Assembly: GCA_041394285.1 (NCBI GenBank)
Contig: JAWKIL010000012.1
Span: forward strand, 62,001-126,000
From: CADEDH01 sp041394285
GTDB lineage: Bacteria; Actinomycetota; Acidimicrobiia; Acidimicrobiales; SZUA-35
Length of the DNA stretch: 64,000 nucleotides
Direction of reading: 5' to 3'
The notes under the pieces are model-generated. The model had not been told where the DNA came from. It saw only the letters and a program-made list of their open reading frames with translations, and did no database searches. Shown here in pieces: positions 8,641-17,663 of this stretch. The position numbers were made by a program, and so were the translations under genes. Every line of letters starts with the position of its first letter. Position 1 is the first letter of the stretch.

Positions 8641-9854
8641 CACGACGATTCGATCTTCCCGTCGACGCCCTTGACGAAGTAGTTCATGCTGAGCAGATCG
8701 GCCAGCGGCGCCTCGGCCCCGGCGGCGATGGCCTCGGTCCCGTCCTGCTTGGCCACTGGGCCGGTGAACGGGGCGAAGGTGCCGTCGGCGATCTCCTCGG
8801 CCGTGGCGTCGATCTGGTCCCGCACCTCCTGGGGCACCTTGTCCGACACGGGGGCCAGGTTCACCAGGCCGTCGGCCATCGAGCCGTAGTACTGCTCGCT
8901 CTTCCACGAGCCGTCCATCACCGACTCGACGGTCTTGATGTAGAACGGCCCCCAGTCCCACACCGGGGCGGTCAGCCAGGCATCGGGAGCGAAGCGGCTC
9001 ATGTCGTCGTTGTAGCCGACCCAGAAGCCATCGGCCGCCTGGGCCGCCTCACCGGCGGAGGGGGTGTCCTGGTGCTGGGCCACCACGTCGGCCCCGGCCG
9101 ACAGCACGGTCTGGGCCGCTTCCTTCTCGATCGTCGGGTCGAACCAGGTGGAGGTCCAGACCACCTTCACGGTGGCGTCGGGGTTCACCTTCTGGGCCCC
9201 CAGGGTGAAGGCGTTGATGCCCCGGATCACCTCGGGGATGGGGAAGGCGGCGACGTAGCCGATGGTGTTGGACTTGGTCATGGCTCCGGCGGCCATCCCC
9301 GACAGGTACCGGGCCTCCTCGGCGGCGCCGAAGTAGGTGCCCATGTTGTCGGCCGTCTTGAACCCGGTGGCGTGCATGAACACGGTGTCGGGGTACTTCT
9401 CGGCCACGGCCAGCATCTGGTCCATGTAGCCGAACGAGGTGCCGAAGATCACCTTGTTGCCCTCGCGGGCCAGGCGCTCGAACACGGCCTCGCTCTCGGC
9501 CCCCTCGGGAACGTTCTCGAGGAAGCTGGTCTCGACCTTGTCGCCCAGCGCCTCCTCCAGCTCCTTGCGCCCGTCGTCGTGCTTCTTGGTCCAGCCGGCG
9601 TCGCCGACCGGGCCCACGTAGACGAACGCGACCTTGATCGCCTCACCGCTGTCGGTGGCCGACCCCTCGGCCTCGGAGGTGGCGGTGCTGTCGTCGGTGG
9701 CGGCGCTGGAGTCGGTACCGGTATCCCCGGTGCCCGAGCTGGTGTCGGTGCCTTCGTCGTCGGTGCTGGAGCCGCAGGCCGCGGCCACCAGGCCGAGGAC
9801 CATGGTGAGGGCCAGCAGCCAGCGCCACCGGCCGAAGCGGGTTCGTGTTGTCAT
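8640..9854 (-). CDS. BMP-family lipoprotein, substrate-binding subunit of the importer
   Basis: 404 residues. A signal peptide (MTTRTRFGRWRWLLALTMVL) leads to a lipobox LVAAACGSS, so the protein is lipid-anchored outside the membrane. A Thr/Ser/Asp/Glu-rich spacer (about residues 28-65) precedes the BMP fold: IKVAFVYVGPVGDAGWTKKH, then IFGTSFGYMDQM and FMHATGFKTADNMGTYFGAAEEARYL. BMP/PnrA proteins usually bind nucleosides; the ligand here is inferred from the family. I chose the ATG at 9854 because GGGAGAG lies 9 bases before it; an in-frame ATG at 9872 overlaps that ribosome site. Confidence 0.9.
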   Translation of the reverse strand: MTTRTRFGRWRWLLALTMVLGLVAAACGSSTDDEGTDTSSGTGDTGTDSSAATDDSTATSEAEGSATDSGEAIKVAFVYVGPVGDAGWTKKHDDGRKELEEALGDKVETSFLENVPEGAESEAVFERLAREGNKVIFGTSFGYMDQMLAVAEKYPDTVFMHATGFKTADNMGTYFGAAEEARYLSGMAAGAMTKSNTIGYVAAFPIPEVIRGINAFTLGAQKVNPDATVKVVWTSTWFDPTIEKEAAQTVLSAGADVVAQHQDTPSAGEAAQAADGFWVGYNDDMSRFAPDAWLTAPVWDWGPFYIKTVESVMDGSWKSEQYYGSMADGLVNLAPVSDKVPQEVRDQIDATAEEIADGTFAPFTGPVAKQDGTEAIAAGAEAPLADLLSMNYFVKGVDGKIESS

Positions 9855-10264
9855 CGTGTGGTTCTCTCCCATGGGTGTACCGCCCTGGTGGGCGGCATGG
9901 TTCTCACACTCGACGCTCGGGCCGGGATGGGCGGAACGGTCCACCGGGTCGGCAACCAGCCTTCTGCCGCGCCGAGCGGCTCCGGGGACTCTAGCAGGGT
10001 GCTGAAAAGACGAGCCCGAGGTGCTCTGGGTTCTGGTCCCGGGGTGTGAGATCTTGGTGGCAGGGCCTGCTGTTCACAGCGCTTCCCGTGGTAGTCAGAC
10101 CCGAACCGCAGGGCTCAGGCGGCCCTCGACGGCCCCCCACCGGAGCCGTCCACACCCACCGCCACCAGGGCGAACCGATCGGCCAGGGCCGCCATCGGTT
10201 CCCCGCGGGGATTGTGGCGACCATCGCCATCCATGGTGTTGCAGTGTCCTACTCTTGCCTGCCG
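9855..10264. other. Intergenic region between the importer operon and the RHH gene
   Basis: This stretch of 410 bases holds the promoter side of the importer operon and the leader of the small RHH gene. GC content and codon pattern drop compared with neighbours. Open frames exist on both strands but have poor third-position bias and no recognisable domain. I see no tRNA, riboswitch or clear -35/-10 pair. It may be decayed coding DNA. Confidence 0.4.
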
Positions 10265-10417
10265 ATGGAAAAGCCGAAGAGGACGATCTGGATACCGCTG
10301 GATGCGGATCTGGCCAGCGAGCTGGCGGCGCGCGGCGGCGTTCTCTCCCTTCAGGTCAACCAGGCGGTACGGAACGAGCTGCGCCGCCCCGTCCGGCCTC
10401 ACACCAGCGACAACTGA
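10265..10417 (+). CDS. Small ribbon-helix-helix (CcdA-like) DNA-binding protein, orphan
   Basis: 50 residues. The order fits an RHH/CcdA-like domain: a short strand RTIWIPLDAD, helix ADLASELAARGG, then helix VLSLQVNQAVRNELRRP. Proteins of this size act as antitoxins or small repressors that bind DNA as dimers. No toxin reading frame follows it: the next 160 bases on the plus strand carry nothing convincing, and the next gene is on the opposite strand. An upstream extension of the frame is possible but lacks codon bias. The start ATGGAAAAGCCG gives the complete domain. The call rests on pattern alone. Confidence 0.5.
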   Translation: MEKPKRTIWIPLDADLASELAARGGVLSLQVNQAVRNELRRPVRPHTSDN

Positions 10418-10584
10418 CGTCGGTGCCGCCTCGGCGCCCGGCCCGAATCGACGGCGCGCAAATCGCGCCCACGCCACGATCTGCGTCACGTTCTCACCGA
10501 GTTCCGGGGAGTCCGCGACACAGATCGGGCGCGGGGTGCGGGTGCCGTTACGCGGCTTGGGGATGGCGACGGCGCCGGACGCCG

Positions 10585-11910
10585 TCAGGATTCCATGCTG
10601 GGCACGGCGCTGCGGTCGACCACGGCGCCCCGGGCCTCGCCCGTCCGCAGCTTCAGATCACCGGGCGGGGTCTCGAACGGGCTGCGGAGCCCGATCTCCT
10701 CGGCGTAGGCCTTGATCTCCGGCATCACGTACTTGGCCAGCAGCTCGAGGTTGCGCAGGCGGTCTTCGTTGGGCACCGGACCCTGGGGCCCGAAGAACAC
10801 GAAGGTGCCGGGACGCAGCACCGTCAGCATCGTCTTCACCTTGTCGATGATGGTGTCGGGCGAGCCCAACAGGGTGAGGTAGTTGCGCTGCGACTTGCGC
10901 AACTGGCCTTCGGCCCGGGCCCGGATCTGCTCGTAGTCGATCGGGGCGTCGTCGTCTATCGCCGCCTGCATCAGCTTGTTGCGATTGACCCCCAGCCAGC
11001 TGCCACCGGGCTGCTTCGACAACCGGCGGATGGCCTCCTTCGAGTTGTAGCCGGGAGGCAGGGTGTACTGGGGGGCCGAGAACACGGTCTGGCCGCCGCC
11101 GTAGATGAAGCCCTTGCCCAGCTCCTGGGCCTTCTCGTCGGTGTCGGCCACGAACGTGGGGATCAGGTAGCCGAAGTTCTCGGGGCCGGCCTGGTAGCCC
11201 ATCTCGGCCGCGGTGTCGGCGTAGTAGTCCCACAGGTCGGCGGTCGGCCCGAGCGAGGTGCCGAGGCCGATGTAGGGGTAGGAGTGCTCGGCGCTCCATT
11301 TCACCGTCTCGGGCGACAGCACGCCGGGGATGATCATGGGGGGATGCGGCTTCTGATACGGGAGGGCCCACGGGTTCACGTGGCGGTAGTGGAAGTGCTT
11401 GCCCTCGTAGCGCCACGGCCCCGGCCGGGTCCACGCCTGGATGATGAAGTCGTGGGCCTCCTCGAACATCTCGCGGTTGTAGGCCGGGTTGGCGTTGTTG
11501 AAGAACTGCTCCGAGCCGGCACCCCGCACCCAGCCGGTGACGAGCCGGCCCCGGGAGATCAGGTCGATCGTGGCCAGCTCCTCGGCCATGCGCAGCGGGT
11601 GCTTGATCACCGGCAGCGGGTTGCCGATCAGGATGATCTTCACCCGCTTGGTGATGCGGGCCAGGATCGAGGCCTCGACGTTCATCACGTTGCCCATGCA
11701 GAACGGGTTGCCGTGGTGCTCGTTGAGGGCCACCCCGTCGAAGCCCAGCTCCTCGGCGTAGACGTACTCGTCGAGGTAGTAGTTGTAGTCGTCGGCCCCC
11801 CGTACATGGTCGAAGTAGGTGTTGGGGACGGCGAAGAAGGCCTTGTTGCGGATGACCACGTCTTCGGGCACCCAGCGGTAGGGACGTTCGGTGAAGTAGG
11901 CGACGTGCAT
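10585..11910 (-). CDS. LLM-class (luciferase-like) flavin-dependent oxidoreductase
   Basis: 441 residues, longer than average for the family. It shows the bacterial-luciferase barrel pattern: YAEELGFDGVALNEHHGNPF, ASILARITKRVKIILIGNP, HPLRMAEELATIDLISRGRL, GWVRGAGSEQFF. A C-terminal element LRPGTFVFFGPQGPV is followed by RLRNLELLAKYVMPEI. Family members use reduced FMN or F420 to oxidise organic substrates. The ATG at 11910 is 2 bases downstream of the alpha/beta hydrolase stop, so the two are one operon and probably act in one pathway. No RBS stands out, consistent with coupling. Confidence 0.85.
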   Translation of the reverse strand: MHVAYFTERPYRWVPEDVVIRNKAFFAVPNTYFDHVRGADDYNYYLDEYVYAEELGFDGVALNEHHGNPFCMGNVMNVEASILARITKRVKIILIGNPLPVIKHPLRMAEELATIDLISRGRLVTGWVRGAGSEQFFNNANPAYNREMFEEAHDFIIQAWTRPGPWRYEGKHFHYRHVNPWALPYQKPHPPMIIPGVLSPETVKWSAEHSYPYIGLGTSLGPTADLWDYYADTAAEMGYQAGPENFGYLIPTFVADTDEKAQELGKGFIYGGGQTVFSAPQYTLPPGYNSKEAIRRLSKQPGGSWLGVNRNKLMQAAIDDDAPIDYEQIRARAEGQLRKSQRNYLTLLGSPDTIIDKVKTMLTVLRPGTFVFFGPQGPVPNEDRLRNLELLAKYVMPEIKAYAEEIGLRSPFETPPGDLKLRTGEARGAVVDRSAVPSMES

Positions 11911-11912
11911 GA

Positions 11913-12707
11913 TCAGGCTCCCAGGAAGGCGTCGACGGCGGAAAGGAACGCCTCGGGATCTTCGATCTCGGGCCGATGGCCGGCGCCCGCAATGGACACC
12001 GACGTGGTGTTGGGAATGGCCGCCTCGTAGGCGGTGATGCAGCCCTGGGGGGCGATCAGGTCGTCGCTGCCCCGCACCAGGAGGGTGGGCAGGTCGCCCA
12101 CGCCGCCCAGCAGGTGGGACAGGCTGTCGTTGAACATGAACGGCTCCCAGCCGATGCGGGCCGTCTCGGCCCGGGCATCCTCGAAGAGCTCGAACTGGAG
12201 GGGCGTCATCTCGCCCCCGTACATCAGGGTGTACTCCGGTGCCTCGACGTTGGACACGGTGGCGGCCACGTGGGTGCGGATGGTGACGGCCAGGAAGTCG
12301 AAGATCTCGCCCTCGGTGGGGCGCAGGCCCAGCGGGCCCACCAGCACTATCCGGGAGAACATCGACGGGCACCCGGCTGCGATCTCGGCGGCGGCGAACG
12401 CCCCGGCCGAGAAGCCGATCACGGGGGCGCCGGCCCAGCCCTGCTCCCGCATGAGCCGGGCGTAGAACCCGCCGAGGTCACGGTAGGACCGGATCCAGTC
12501 CACCTTGGGGGTCTTCCCGTAGGCCGGCTGCTGCGGGATGATCAGCTCGTACCGACTGGCCAGCTCGTTGTTCCACGTCATCCAGCCCGGGTAGCCCAGC
12601 TCGTCGTGGAACACCACGAGCGGCGGGCCCTCCCCGCCCCGCACCACGGTGACGGGCACCTCGCCCACCTGGATGACGTCTTCTCTCGTCGCGACAGTGA
12701 CTGCCAT
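11913..12707 (-). CDS. Alpha/beta hydrolase
   Basis: 264 residues, normal for a minimal alpha/beta hydrolase. The nucleophile elbow is VIGFSAGAFAA (Ser in G-F-S-A-G), the acid is likely in LLVRGSDDLIAP, and the His is in AGAGHRPEIED. The unusual GDS-free oxyanion region reads FHDELGYPGWMTW. The substrate is unknown. It is the first gene of an operon with the LLM flavoenzyme (2-base gap), an arrangement seen in ring-cleavage or ester pathways where a flavoenzyme product is hydrolysed. A G-run ribosome site (GGGGGG) precedes the ATG. Confidence 0.83.
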   Translation of the reverse strand: MAVTVATREDVIQVGEVPVTVVRGGEGPPLVVFHDELGYPGWMTWNNELASRYELIIPQQPAYGKTPKVDWIRSYRDLGGFYARLMREQGWAGAPVIGFSAGAFAAAEIAAGCPSMFSRIVLVGPLGLRPTEGEIFDFLAVTIRTHVAATVSNVEAPEYTLMYGGEMTPLQFELFEDARAETARIGWEPFMFNDSLSHLLGGVGDLPTLLVRGSDDLIAPQGCITAYEAAIPNTTSVSIAGAGHRPEIEDPEAFLSAVDAFLGA

Positions 12708-12897
12708 GGTCCCCCCGTGAGATCGCAGTGGATGTTGCTCTTGGCCTCACGCTACTCCCGGGGTGTGACAGGGCCCAGTTGACGGCGGCCGTTTCGATCG
12801 GGCGGCCGGCGCACCACCGGGAGGCGGTTTGCCACCGGTCGACCGTGGGCGGTAGTAGTGGTTCACCGACCGCGCACCACGTCCACAGGGGGATCAC

Positions 12898-13854
12898 ATG
12901 GCGCTCGACGTCGCGACCACCACGCTGCTCGAGCAGATGGCGGCCGCCGGAGGCAAGCCGTTGCACGAGCTCACACCCGACGAGGCCCGGGCCTTCGGGG
13001 CGGCCATCGCCGAGATGGCCGGGCCGGCACCGAAGATGGCCCGGTCCGAGGACCACACGGTTCCGGTCGACGGGGGCGAGATCCCGGTCCGGGTGCTGGT
13101 ACCGCCCCAGGGGGCCCGGGGGGTGATCGTGTACCTCCACGGCGGAGGCTGGGTGATCGGCACGATCGACGAGTACGACACGCTGGCCCGGAAGCTGGCC
13201 GAGCGCACCTCGTGCGCGGTGGTGCTGGTGGAGTACCGCCTCGCCCCGGAGCACCGCTACCCGGCGGCGGTCGACGACTGCTGGGCCGGCCTGGTGTGGG
13301 CGGCCGAGCACCGGGCCGACATCACCGGGCGGGCCGACGCCCCCCTGATCGTGGCGGGCGACTCGGCCGGCGGGAACCTCTCGGCCGTCATGGCCCAGCG
13401 GTCCCGTGACCGGGGCGGCCCCGAGCTGGCCCTCCAGGTGCTCGTGTACCCCGTCACCGACGCCGACTTCGCCACCGGGTCCTACACCGCGGCCGAGAAC
13501 CAGCTGATCCTCACGAAGGACGCCATGGTCTGGTTCTGGGACCACTACACGCCCGACCCCGCCCGCCGGGCCGAGCCCGACGCCTCCCCCCTCCGGGCGG
13601 CCGACCTAACCGGCCTGGCCCCGGCCGTGGTGCTCACGGCCGAGCACGACGTGCTGCGCGACGAGGGCGAGGCCTACGCCCGCAAGCTGGCCGACGCCGG
13701 TGTGCCGGTGGACTTCCGCCGCCACGAGGGCCAGACCCACGGCTTCTTCAGCCTGCTCATGCTGCCCGGCAGCGAGCGCGGCTTCCAGCAGGTGGTGAAG
13801 GGCGTGAAGGCGGCCCTGGCCCGCCACGCCGCCGGCCAGCAGGCCGCCGCCTAG
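12898..13854 (+). CDS. Alpha/beta hydrolase of the hormone-sensitive-lipase (acetyl esterase) family
   Basis: 318 residues. The family IV esterase marks are all present: the oxyanion motif YLHGGGWVIG, nucleophile IVAGDSAGGNLSAV, acid VVLTAEHDVLRDEGE and base GQTHGFF. The upstream AGGGGGATCAC supports the ATG. The gene lies 41 bases before the Baeyer-Villiger monooxygenase on the same strand. A BVMO followed by an esterase that cleaves the ester it forms is a classic pairing, so I infer a shared ketone-degradation role. Confidence 0.9.
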   Translation: MALDVATTTLLEQMAAAGGKPLHELTPDEARAFGAAIAEMAGPAPKMARSEDHTVPVDGGEIPVRVLVPPQGARGVIVYLHGGGWVIGTIDEYDTLARKLAERTSCAVVLVEYRLAPEHRYPAAVDDCWAGLVWAAEHRADITGRADAPLIVAGDSAGGNLSAVMAQRSRDRGGPELALQVLVYPVTDADFATGSYTAAENQLILTKDAMVWFWDHYTPDPARRAEPDASPLRAADLTGLAPAVVLTAEHDVLRDEGEAYARKLADAGVPVDFRRHEGQTHGFFSLLMLPGSERGFQQVVKGVKAALARHAAGQQAAA

Positions 13855-13895
13855 TCCGACCGATCTCCACACTCGAAAACGAAAGCGAGCCAGCC

Positions 13896-15542
13896 ATGGC
13901 CACCTCCCCCACCCGTGACCTCGACGCCGTCGTCCTCGGCGCCGGCTTCGCCGGCCTCTACACGAACTACGCCCTGCGCGATCAGATGGGCCTCGACGTC
14001 CAGGTCTACGAGGCCGGCGACGGCGTCGGCGGCACCTGGTACTGGAACCGCTACCCCGGCGCCCGGTGCGACTCCGAGAGCTACATGTACTGCTTCTCGT
14101 TCAACCAGGACCTGATGCAGGAATGGGAGTGGAGCGGCAAGTACCCGGAGCAGCCCGAGATCCTGCGTTACCTCAACCACGTGGCCGACCGGTTCGACCT
14201 GCGCCGCAACATCCAGTTCAACACCCGGGTCACGGCCGCCCACTGGAACGACGACACCGCCCGATGGGAGGTCGAGACCGACCAGGGCGACAAGGTCACC
14301 GCCAAGTACCTCATCACCGGCATCGGGTGCCTGTCGTCGGCCAACGTGCCCAACATCAAGGGACGTGACACGTTCGCCGGCCAGAGCTACCACACCGGAG
14401 CCTGGCCCCACGAGGGCGTCGACTTCGCCGGCAAGCGGGTGGGCGTGATCGGCACCGGCTCCAGCGGCGTCCAGTCGATCCCCGTGATCGCCCGCACGGC
14501 GGGCCACCTCACCGTCTTCCAGCGCACCCCGCAGTACACGATCCCGGCCCGTCACGGCAACGTCGACAAGGCGTTCCTCGACGAGGTGAAGAAGAACTAC
14601 GACGAGATCTACGAGAAGGCCCGCCGCTCCACCGGCGGCCTCCCCTACGACGCCGCCGAGCGCTCGGCCCTCGAGGTGAGCGACGAGGAGCGCACCGCCG
14701 TCTACGAAGACGCCTGGAACCAGGGCGGGTTCAAGTTCCTGTTCGGCTCGTTCGCCGACATCAGCCTCGACCGGCGGGCCAACGACACGGCGTCGGAGTT
14801 CATCCGGTCCAAGATCCGCGAGATCGTGAAGGACCCGGAGGTGGCCGAGAAGCTGGTGCCGGTGGACCACCCGTTCTCGTCCAAGCGGCCCCTGATCGAC
14901 ACGAACTACTTCGACACCTACAACCGCGACAACGTCACCCTGGTCGACATCCGCCACAACCCCATCGCCGAGATCAACCCGGCCGGCATCAAGCTGGAAG
15001 GCGGCGAGCAGCACGACCTCGACATCATCGTGTTCGCCACCGGCTTCGACGCCATGACCGGCACGTTCAACAAGATCGACATCCAGGGCAAGGGGGGCGA
15101 GAAGCTCAAGGACAAGTGGGAGGGCGGCCCGCTCACCTATCTCGGCGTGTCGGTGGCCGGGTACCCCAACCTGTTCATGATCACCGGGCCCGGTTCGCCG
15201 TCGGTGCTGAGCAACATGCCGGTGTCGATCGAGCAGCACGTGGAGTGGATCACGGGCGCCATCAGGCACATGGAGGCCAACGGGCTCGACGTGATGGAGG
15301 CCGACGCCCAGGCCGAAGCCGACTGGGTGGCCCACGTGAACGAGATCGCCTCCCAGACGATGTTCATGCTGGCCGACTCGTGGTACCTGGGGGCCAACAT
15401 CCCGGGCAAGCCCCGGGTGTTCATGCCCTATCCCGGCGGCGTCGGCGCCTACCGGGAGAAGTGCGACGAGGTCACGGCCAAGGGCTACGAGGGCTTCCAC
15501 CTCAGCGCCCACCACGAACCCGCCACCGCCACCGCCGACTGA
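13896..15542 (+). CDS. Baeyer-Villiger type FAD/NADPH monooxygenase
   Basis: 548 residues, the size of cyclohexanone monooxygenase. It has the first FAD motif GAGFAGLYTNYALRD, the BVMO fingerprint FAGQSYHTGAWP (residues 160-171), the NADPH Rossmann motif GVIGTGSSGVQSIP and the late motif VFATGFDAMTGTF. The tract GGTWYWNRYPGARCDSE is also characteristic. It inserts oxygen next to a carbonyl to give an ester or lactone; the exact ketone is not predictable. The N-terminus MATSPTRDLDAVVLGAGF gives the normal spacing to the dinucleotide fold. Confidence 0.93.
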   Translation: MATSPTRDLDAVVLGAGFAGLYTNYALRDQMGLDVQVYEAGDGVGGTWYWNRYPGARCDSESYMYCFSFNQDLMQEWEWSGKYPEQPEILRYLNHVADRFDLRRNIQFNTRVTAAHWNDDTARWEVETDQGDKVTAKYLITGIGCLSSANVPNIKGRDTFAGQSYHTGAWPHEGVDFAGKRVGVIGTGSSGVQSIPVIARTAGHLTVFQRTPQYTIPARHGNVDKAFLDEVKKNYDEIYEKARRSTGGLPYDAAERSALEVSDEERTAVYEDAWNQGGFKFLFGSFADISLDRRANDTASEFIRSKIREIVKDPEVAEKLVPVDHPFSSKRPLIDTNYFDTYNRDNVTLVDIRHNPIAEINPAGIKLEGGEQHDLDIIVFATGFDAMTGTFNKIDIQGKGGEKLKDKWEGGPLTYLGVSVAGYPNLFMITGPGSPSVLSNMPVSIEQHVEWITGAIRHMEANGLDVMEADAQAEADWVAHVNEIASQTMFMLADSWYLGANIPGKPRVFMPYPGGVGAYREKCDEVTAKGYEGFHLSAHHEPATATAD

Positions 15543-15597
15543 GTGCGCCCTTCGGGCGCCTCGGGTTCGCCTTCGGCGAACACCACTGAGTGCGCCC
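15538..15597. repeat. 13-bp direct repeat bracketing a UUCG-rich insert at the BVMO stop codon
   Basis: ACTGAGTGCGCCC occurs at 15538-15550 and again at 15585-15597. The first copy contains the TGA stop of the BVMO gene. Between them lie 34 bases with two small TTCG-loop hairpins (GCGCCCTTCGGGCGC and CGCCTTCGGCG). The 17-base piece CGCCTTCGGCGAACACC recurs at 43668-43684 just after the SDR gene. Confidence 0.7.
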
Positions 15598-15647
15598 GAA
15601 ACTAGGAGCCTGAGTGGCGGTGAGCGCCACTCAGGCTCCTCAGAACG
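15597..15647 (+). repeat. Dispersed 51-bp palindromic repeat, copy 1 (likely bidirectional terminator)
   Basis: Flanks CGAAACTAGGAGCC and GGCTCCTCAGAACG enclose a near-perfect inverted repeat: a 16-bp stem from AGGAGCCTGAGTGGCG with a short loop. It lies between the convergent BVMO and dehydrogenase genes, where a bidirectional terminator is expected. The same element occurs at 46142-46192 (same orientation) and 24996-25046 (inverted). Confidence 0.75.
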
Positions 15648-15652
15648 ACGAC

Positions 15653-16735
15653 CTAGGCCAGGTCGAAGGGGAGGCCGAATTTCTCGGCTGTGCGCTTCAG
15701 GCCGTCGATCACCGAGCCCGGGTAGGGGATCACGCCAGACGCCGTACGGGCCTCGAGGCGCATCTGCTCGGGCTCGCCCGGCAGGAACACGCTCTCGCCC
15801 GGCAGCACCTCGGCCGCCCTCACCTGTGAGACGAGGTCCTCGATGGCCTCGTGGTAGGCGTCGACCCCGTCGGGGTGGACCACGCCGGGGTCCATCACCA
15901 GGAAGAACTGGCCCCGCTTGCCCACGTCCACCGCCCCGGTGTGGGCCGAGCCGGTGATGACACCGGCCAGGATGTTGGTGATCATGGCCAGGCCGGTGCC
16001 CTTGTAGCCCCCGATGGCGGGAACGATCCCCGACATGGCCACGTGGGGATCGACGGTGGGGTTGCCGTCGCGGTCCTTGAAGCCCCACTCCGGCGGCAGC
16101 GTGGTCCCTTCGGCCTGGGCCCGCAGGACCTTGCCCAGGGCCACCGGGGTGAGGGCCATGTCCAACAGGATCGGCGGGTTGTCCCGCCGGGGGAAGGCGA
16201 AGGCGATCGGGTTGTTGCCGAACATCTTGGTGCGCGACCCGTAGGGGGCCAGGTTGGGCACCGAGGTGGTGGTGGCCACGCAGGCCAGCCCGGCCTGGGC
16301 CGCCAGATGGGGGTACCAGCCGCCGCAGCCCCAGTCGTTGGAGTTCCGCAGCGTCCCCACGCACAGGCCGGCCTCGGCCGCCTTGGGGATCAGCCGCTGC
16401 ATGAAGCGGGTGGCCACCAGCTGGCCCAGCCCGCTGTGGCCGTCGCCCTGGAGCAGGGCCGGCAGCTCCCGGATCACCTCCATCTGCGACGTGGGGCTAC
16501 ACATCCCCTTCTCGAACCACCGCAGGTACCACGTGAGCCGCTGCACCCCGTGGGTGTCCACACCCCGCAGGTCGGCCCACATGAAGTTCTCGGCCATCGT
16601 CTCGGCATCTTCGGGTGCCATCCCGGCCGCGGTGAAGGCGGCGGCGGTGAAGGCCCGCACCCCCTCGATCGGCAGCTCGGCAGCGTCGGACTCACGTTCC
16701 TGATGTTCGGGGATCCCCCGCGGTCGATCACTCAC
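15653..16735 (-). CDS. Malate/L-lactate dehydrogenase family (Ldh_2) NAD(P)-dependent oxidoreductase
   Basis: 360 residues, GTG start. Family marks are ADLRGVDTHGVQRLTWYL near the N-terminus, GDGHSGLGQLVATRFM, GNNPIAFAFPR and GGYKGTGLAMITNILAGVITG near the C-terminus. Members (YiaK, AllD, ComC, DpkA) reduce 2-oxoacids or imino acids. The motif that usually carries the catalytic His (RNSxHFG) reads RNSNDWGCGG here, so that His appears to be replaced; activity may differ. It is transcribed alone, convergent with the BVMO gene. Confidence 0.85.
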   Translation of the reverse strand: MSDRPRGIPEHQERESDAAELPIEGVRAFTAAAFTAAGMAPEDAETMAENFMWADLRGVDTHGVQRLTWYLRWFEKGMCSPTSQMEVIRELPALLQGDGHSGLGQLVATRFMQRLIPKAAEAGLCVGTLRNSNDWGCGGWYPHLAAQAGLACVATTTSVPNLAPYGSRTKMFGNNPIAFAFPRRDNPPILLDMALTPVALGKVLRAQAEGTTLPPEWGFKDRDGNPTVDPHVAMSGIVPAIGGYKGTGLAMITNILAGVITGSAHTGAVDVGKRGQFFLVMDPGVVHPDGVDAYHEAIEDLVSQVRAAEVLPGESVFLPGEPEQMRLEARTASGVIPYPGSVIDGLKRTAEKFGLPFDLA

Positions 16736-16886
16736 CGGCCCACCTTGTTCGATGGACCGGCGCCCCGCAAGCCAACCTCCCCATCAGGGGGTTGCAAGGA
16801 TCGGGCAAGGATTCCGTGGCCGTCGTCATGGCCGCTGCCCGCCGATCCGAGACCTTGGGCAGACCAAGGAAGGTGAGGTACCCAGA

Positions 16887-17663
16887 ATGGGCATCGGAAC
16901 CATCATCGGGGTCGTGTGCGGCTTCATCGCCGTGTTCGGCTCGATGATCATGGAGGGCGGCAACCCGGCGGCCCTGATCGCGCCCCCGGCCATGCTCCTC
17001 ATCAGCGTCGGCACGTTCGGGGCGGCCTGCGCCGGCACCTCGCTCGACCGCGCCATCGACGGGCTGAAGGCCATGGCCCTCGCCTTCACCGTGGCCGCCG
17101 ACGATCCCGTCGCCCTGATCAACCGAATCGTGGGCTACGCCGAGCAGGCCCGCCGCGACGGCCTGCTGGGCCTCGAGTCGCAGCTGGCCAACGAGCCCAA
17201 CGAGATCCTCCGCACCGGCCTCACCATGCTGGTGGACGGCGTCGACCACCACGAGGCGGTCAAGGTGATGAAGTCGATGACGATGGCCCGCCGCGAGCTG
17301 TGGGACACCCGGGCCGACTTCTTCTCCAAGATGGGGGCCTTCGCCCCGACCCTCGGCATCATCGGCACCGTGCTCGGCCTCATCCACGTGCTGGAGAGCC
17401 TGGGCGGCGGCGCCGAGGAGCTGGGTCACCTGATCGCCGCCGCCTTCACCGCCACCTTCTTCGGCGTGTTCTTCGCCAACCTGCTGTTCCTGCCGATGGG
17501 GGCCAAGTTCAAGATGAAGGGGGCCGACGAGGTCCACATCGCCCAGATCGTGATCGCCGGGGTGGAGCAGATCGCCTCCAACCCCAACCCCCGCCAACTC
17601 AGGCTGGTGCTGGCGGCCCAGCTGCCACCGGCCGAAGCGGCCCACTTCCTCGAAGCCTCCTGA
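16887..17663 (+). CDS. motA: Flagellar stator protein MotA
   Basis: 258 residues. Four membrane helices are visible: two N-terminal (IGTIIGVVCGFIAVFGSMI, LIAPPAMLLISVGTFGAA) and two late (MGAFAPTLGIIGTVLGLIHV, LIAAAFTATFFGVFFANLL). The cytoplasmic loop carries the charged region, and the PTLGIIGTVLGLI motif is typical. A good ribosome site AAGGAAGGTGAGG precedes the ATG at 16887. MotA forms the proton channel with MotB. No flagellar structural gene lies in this window. Confidence 0.9.
   Translation: MGIGTIIGVVCGFIAVFGSMIMEGGNPAALIAPPAMLLISVGTFGAACAGTSLDRAIDGLKAMALAFTVAADDPVALINRIVGYAEQARRDGLLGLESQLANEPNEILRTGLTMLVDGVDHHEAVKVMKSMTMARRELWDTRADFFSKMGAFAPTLGIIGTVLGLIHVLESLGGGAEELGHLIAAAFTATFFGVFFANLLFLPMGAKFKMKGADEVHIAQIVIAGVEQIASNPNPRQLRLVLAAQLPPAEAAHFLEAS

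Noticed and set aside
10115..10584. Minus-strand open frame covering the RHH gene
   Set aside because: No domain is recognisable and third-position bias is weak; the RHH frame on the plus strand gives a coherent fold pattern.
15850..16880. Plus-strand frame opposite the Ldh-family gene
   Set aside because: It is a His/Gly/Pro/Arg-rich mirror frame, the usual shadow of GC-rich coding DNA.
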